From: Deinococcus sp.
Lineage (GTDB): Bacteria; Deinococcota; Deinococci; Deinococcales; Deinococcaceae
Assembly: GCA_028287665.1 (NCBI GenBank)
Contig: JAQBPF010000029.1
Location: 1 to 6,491, forward strand
Direction of reading: 5' to 3'
DNA length: 6,491 nucleotides
The first letter of the stretch is position 1; the number at the start of each line of letters is the position of its first letter. Positions 6,378 through 6,491 of this stretch are shown here, piece after piece. The translations under genes and the position numbers were made by a program. The notes under the pieces were generated by a model. The model saw nothing but the letters and a program-made list of their open reading frames with translations. It was not told the DNA's origin and did not search any database.

Positions 6378-6400
6378 GGAAACCGCTTTTTCGGCTTTCC
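6378..6400 (+). other. Hairpin in the tRNA leader
   Basis: GGAAACCG (6378-6385) pairs with CGG-C-TTTCC (6392-6400) with one bulged C and a 6-nt loop. It lies 16 nt before the tRNA. It could position the precursor for 5' processing by RNase P, or simply be chance folding of a short leader. Confidence 0.35.
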
Positions 6401-6416
6401 GGCGCAGGCTCAAGGT

Positions 6417-6491
<75 letters not shown>

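Overview
This GC-rich bacterial window looks like ordinary chromosomal sequence with one mobile-element remnant. A YacL-type membrane PIN/TRAM protein, an IS630-family transposase, TTG start use and GC-biased codons fit the Deinococcus group best. That assignment is an inference from general character, not from a diagnostic marker.

Left edge (1-380): the window opens inside an IS630-family (DD34E) transposase reading right; only its C-terminal third is present. It converges on leftward genes across a near-perfect 18-bp hairpin with T-tracts on both sides, which should terminate transcription in both directions.

Middle left (378-1768, minus strand): a PIN/TRAM membrane protein is followed, 125 bp downstream on the same strand, by a 63-residue unnamed protein. 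The small protein has a very strong Shine-Dalgarno sequence and a possible helix-turn-helix. The two may share a transcript that ends at the shared terminator; the gap between them holds folded elements.

Middle right (2036-5889, minus strand): two ABC half-transporters overlap by the 4 bp ATGA. Their motifs are complementary. The upstream subunit has a canonical LSGGQ but Asp in place of the catalytic Glu, and the downstream subunit has the catalytic Glu but a changed signature, LSTGQ. This is the pattern of heterodimeric exporters such as TM287/288, BmrCD and LmrCD, so the pair very probably forms one multidrug- or lipid-type exporter with one working and one degenerate ATP site.

Right edge (5890-6491): about 410 bp without a convincing gene lies upstream of the exporter operon. 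It carries several short direct and inverted repeats that may be regulatory. After it comes a textbook sigma-70 promoter reading right, a leader of about 78 nt, and a tRNA-Thr(TGT) that ends at the window edge and may begin a longer stable-RNA transcript.

I found no CRISPR array, prophage, toxin-antitoxin pair or clearly new system. The most unusual items are the small protein with its flanking RNA structures, the proline-rich insertion in one ABC subunit, and the repeat-rich region upstream of the exporter.
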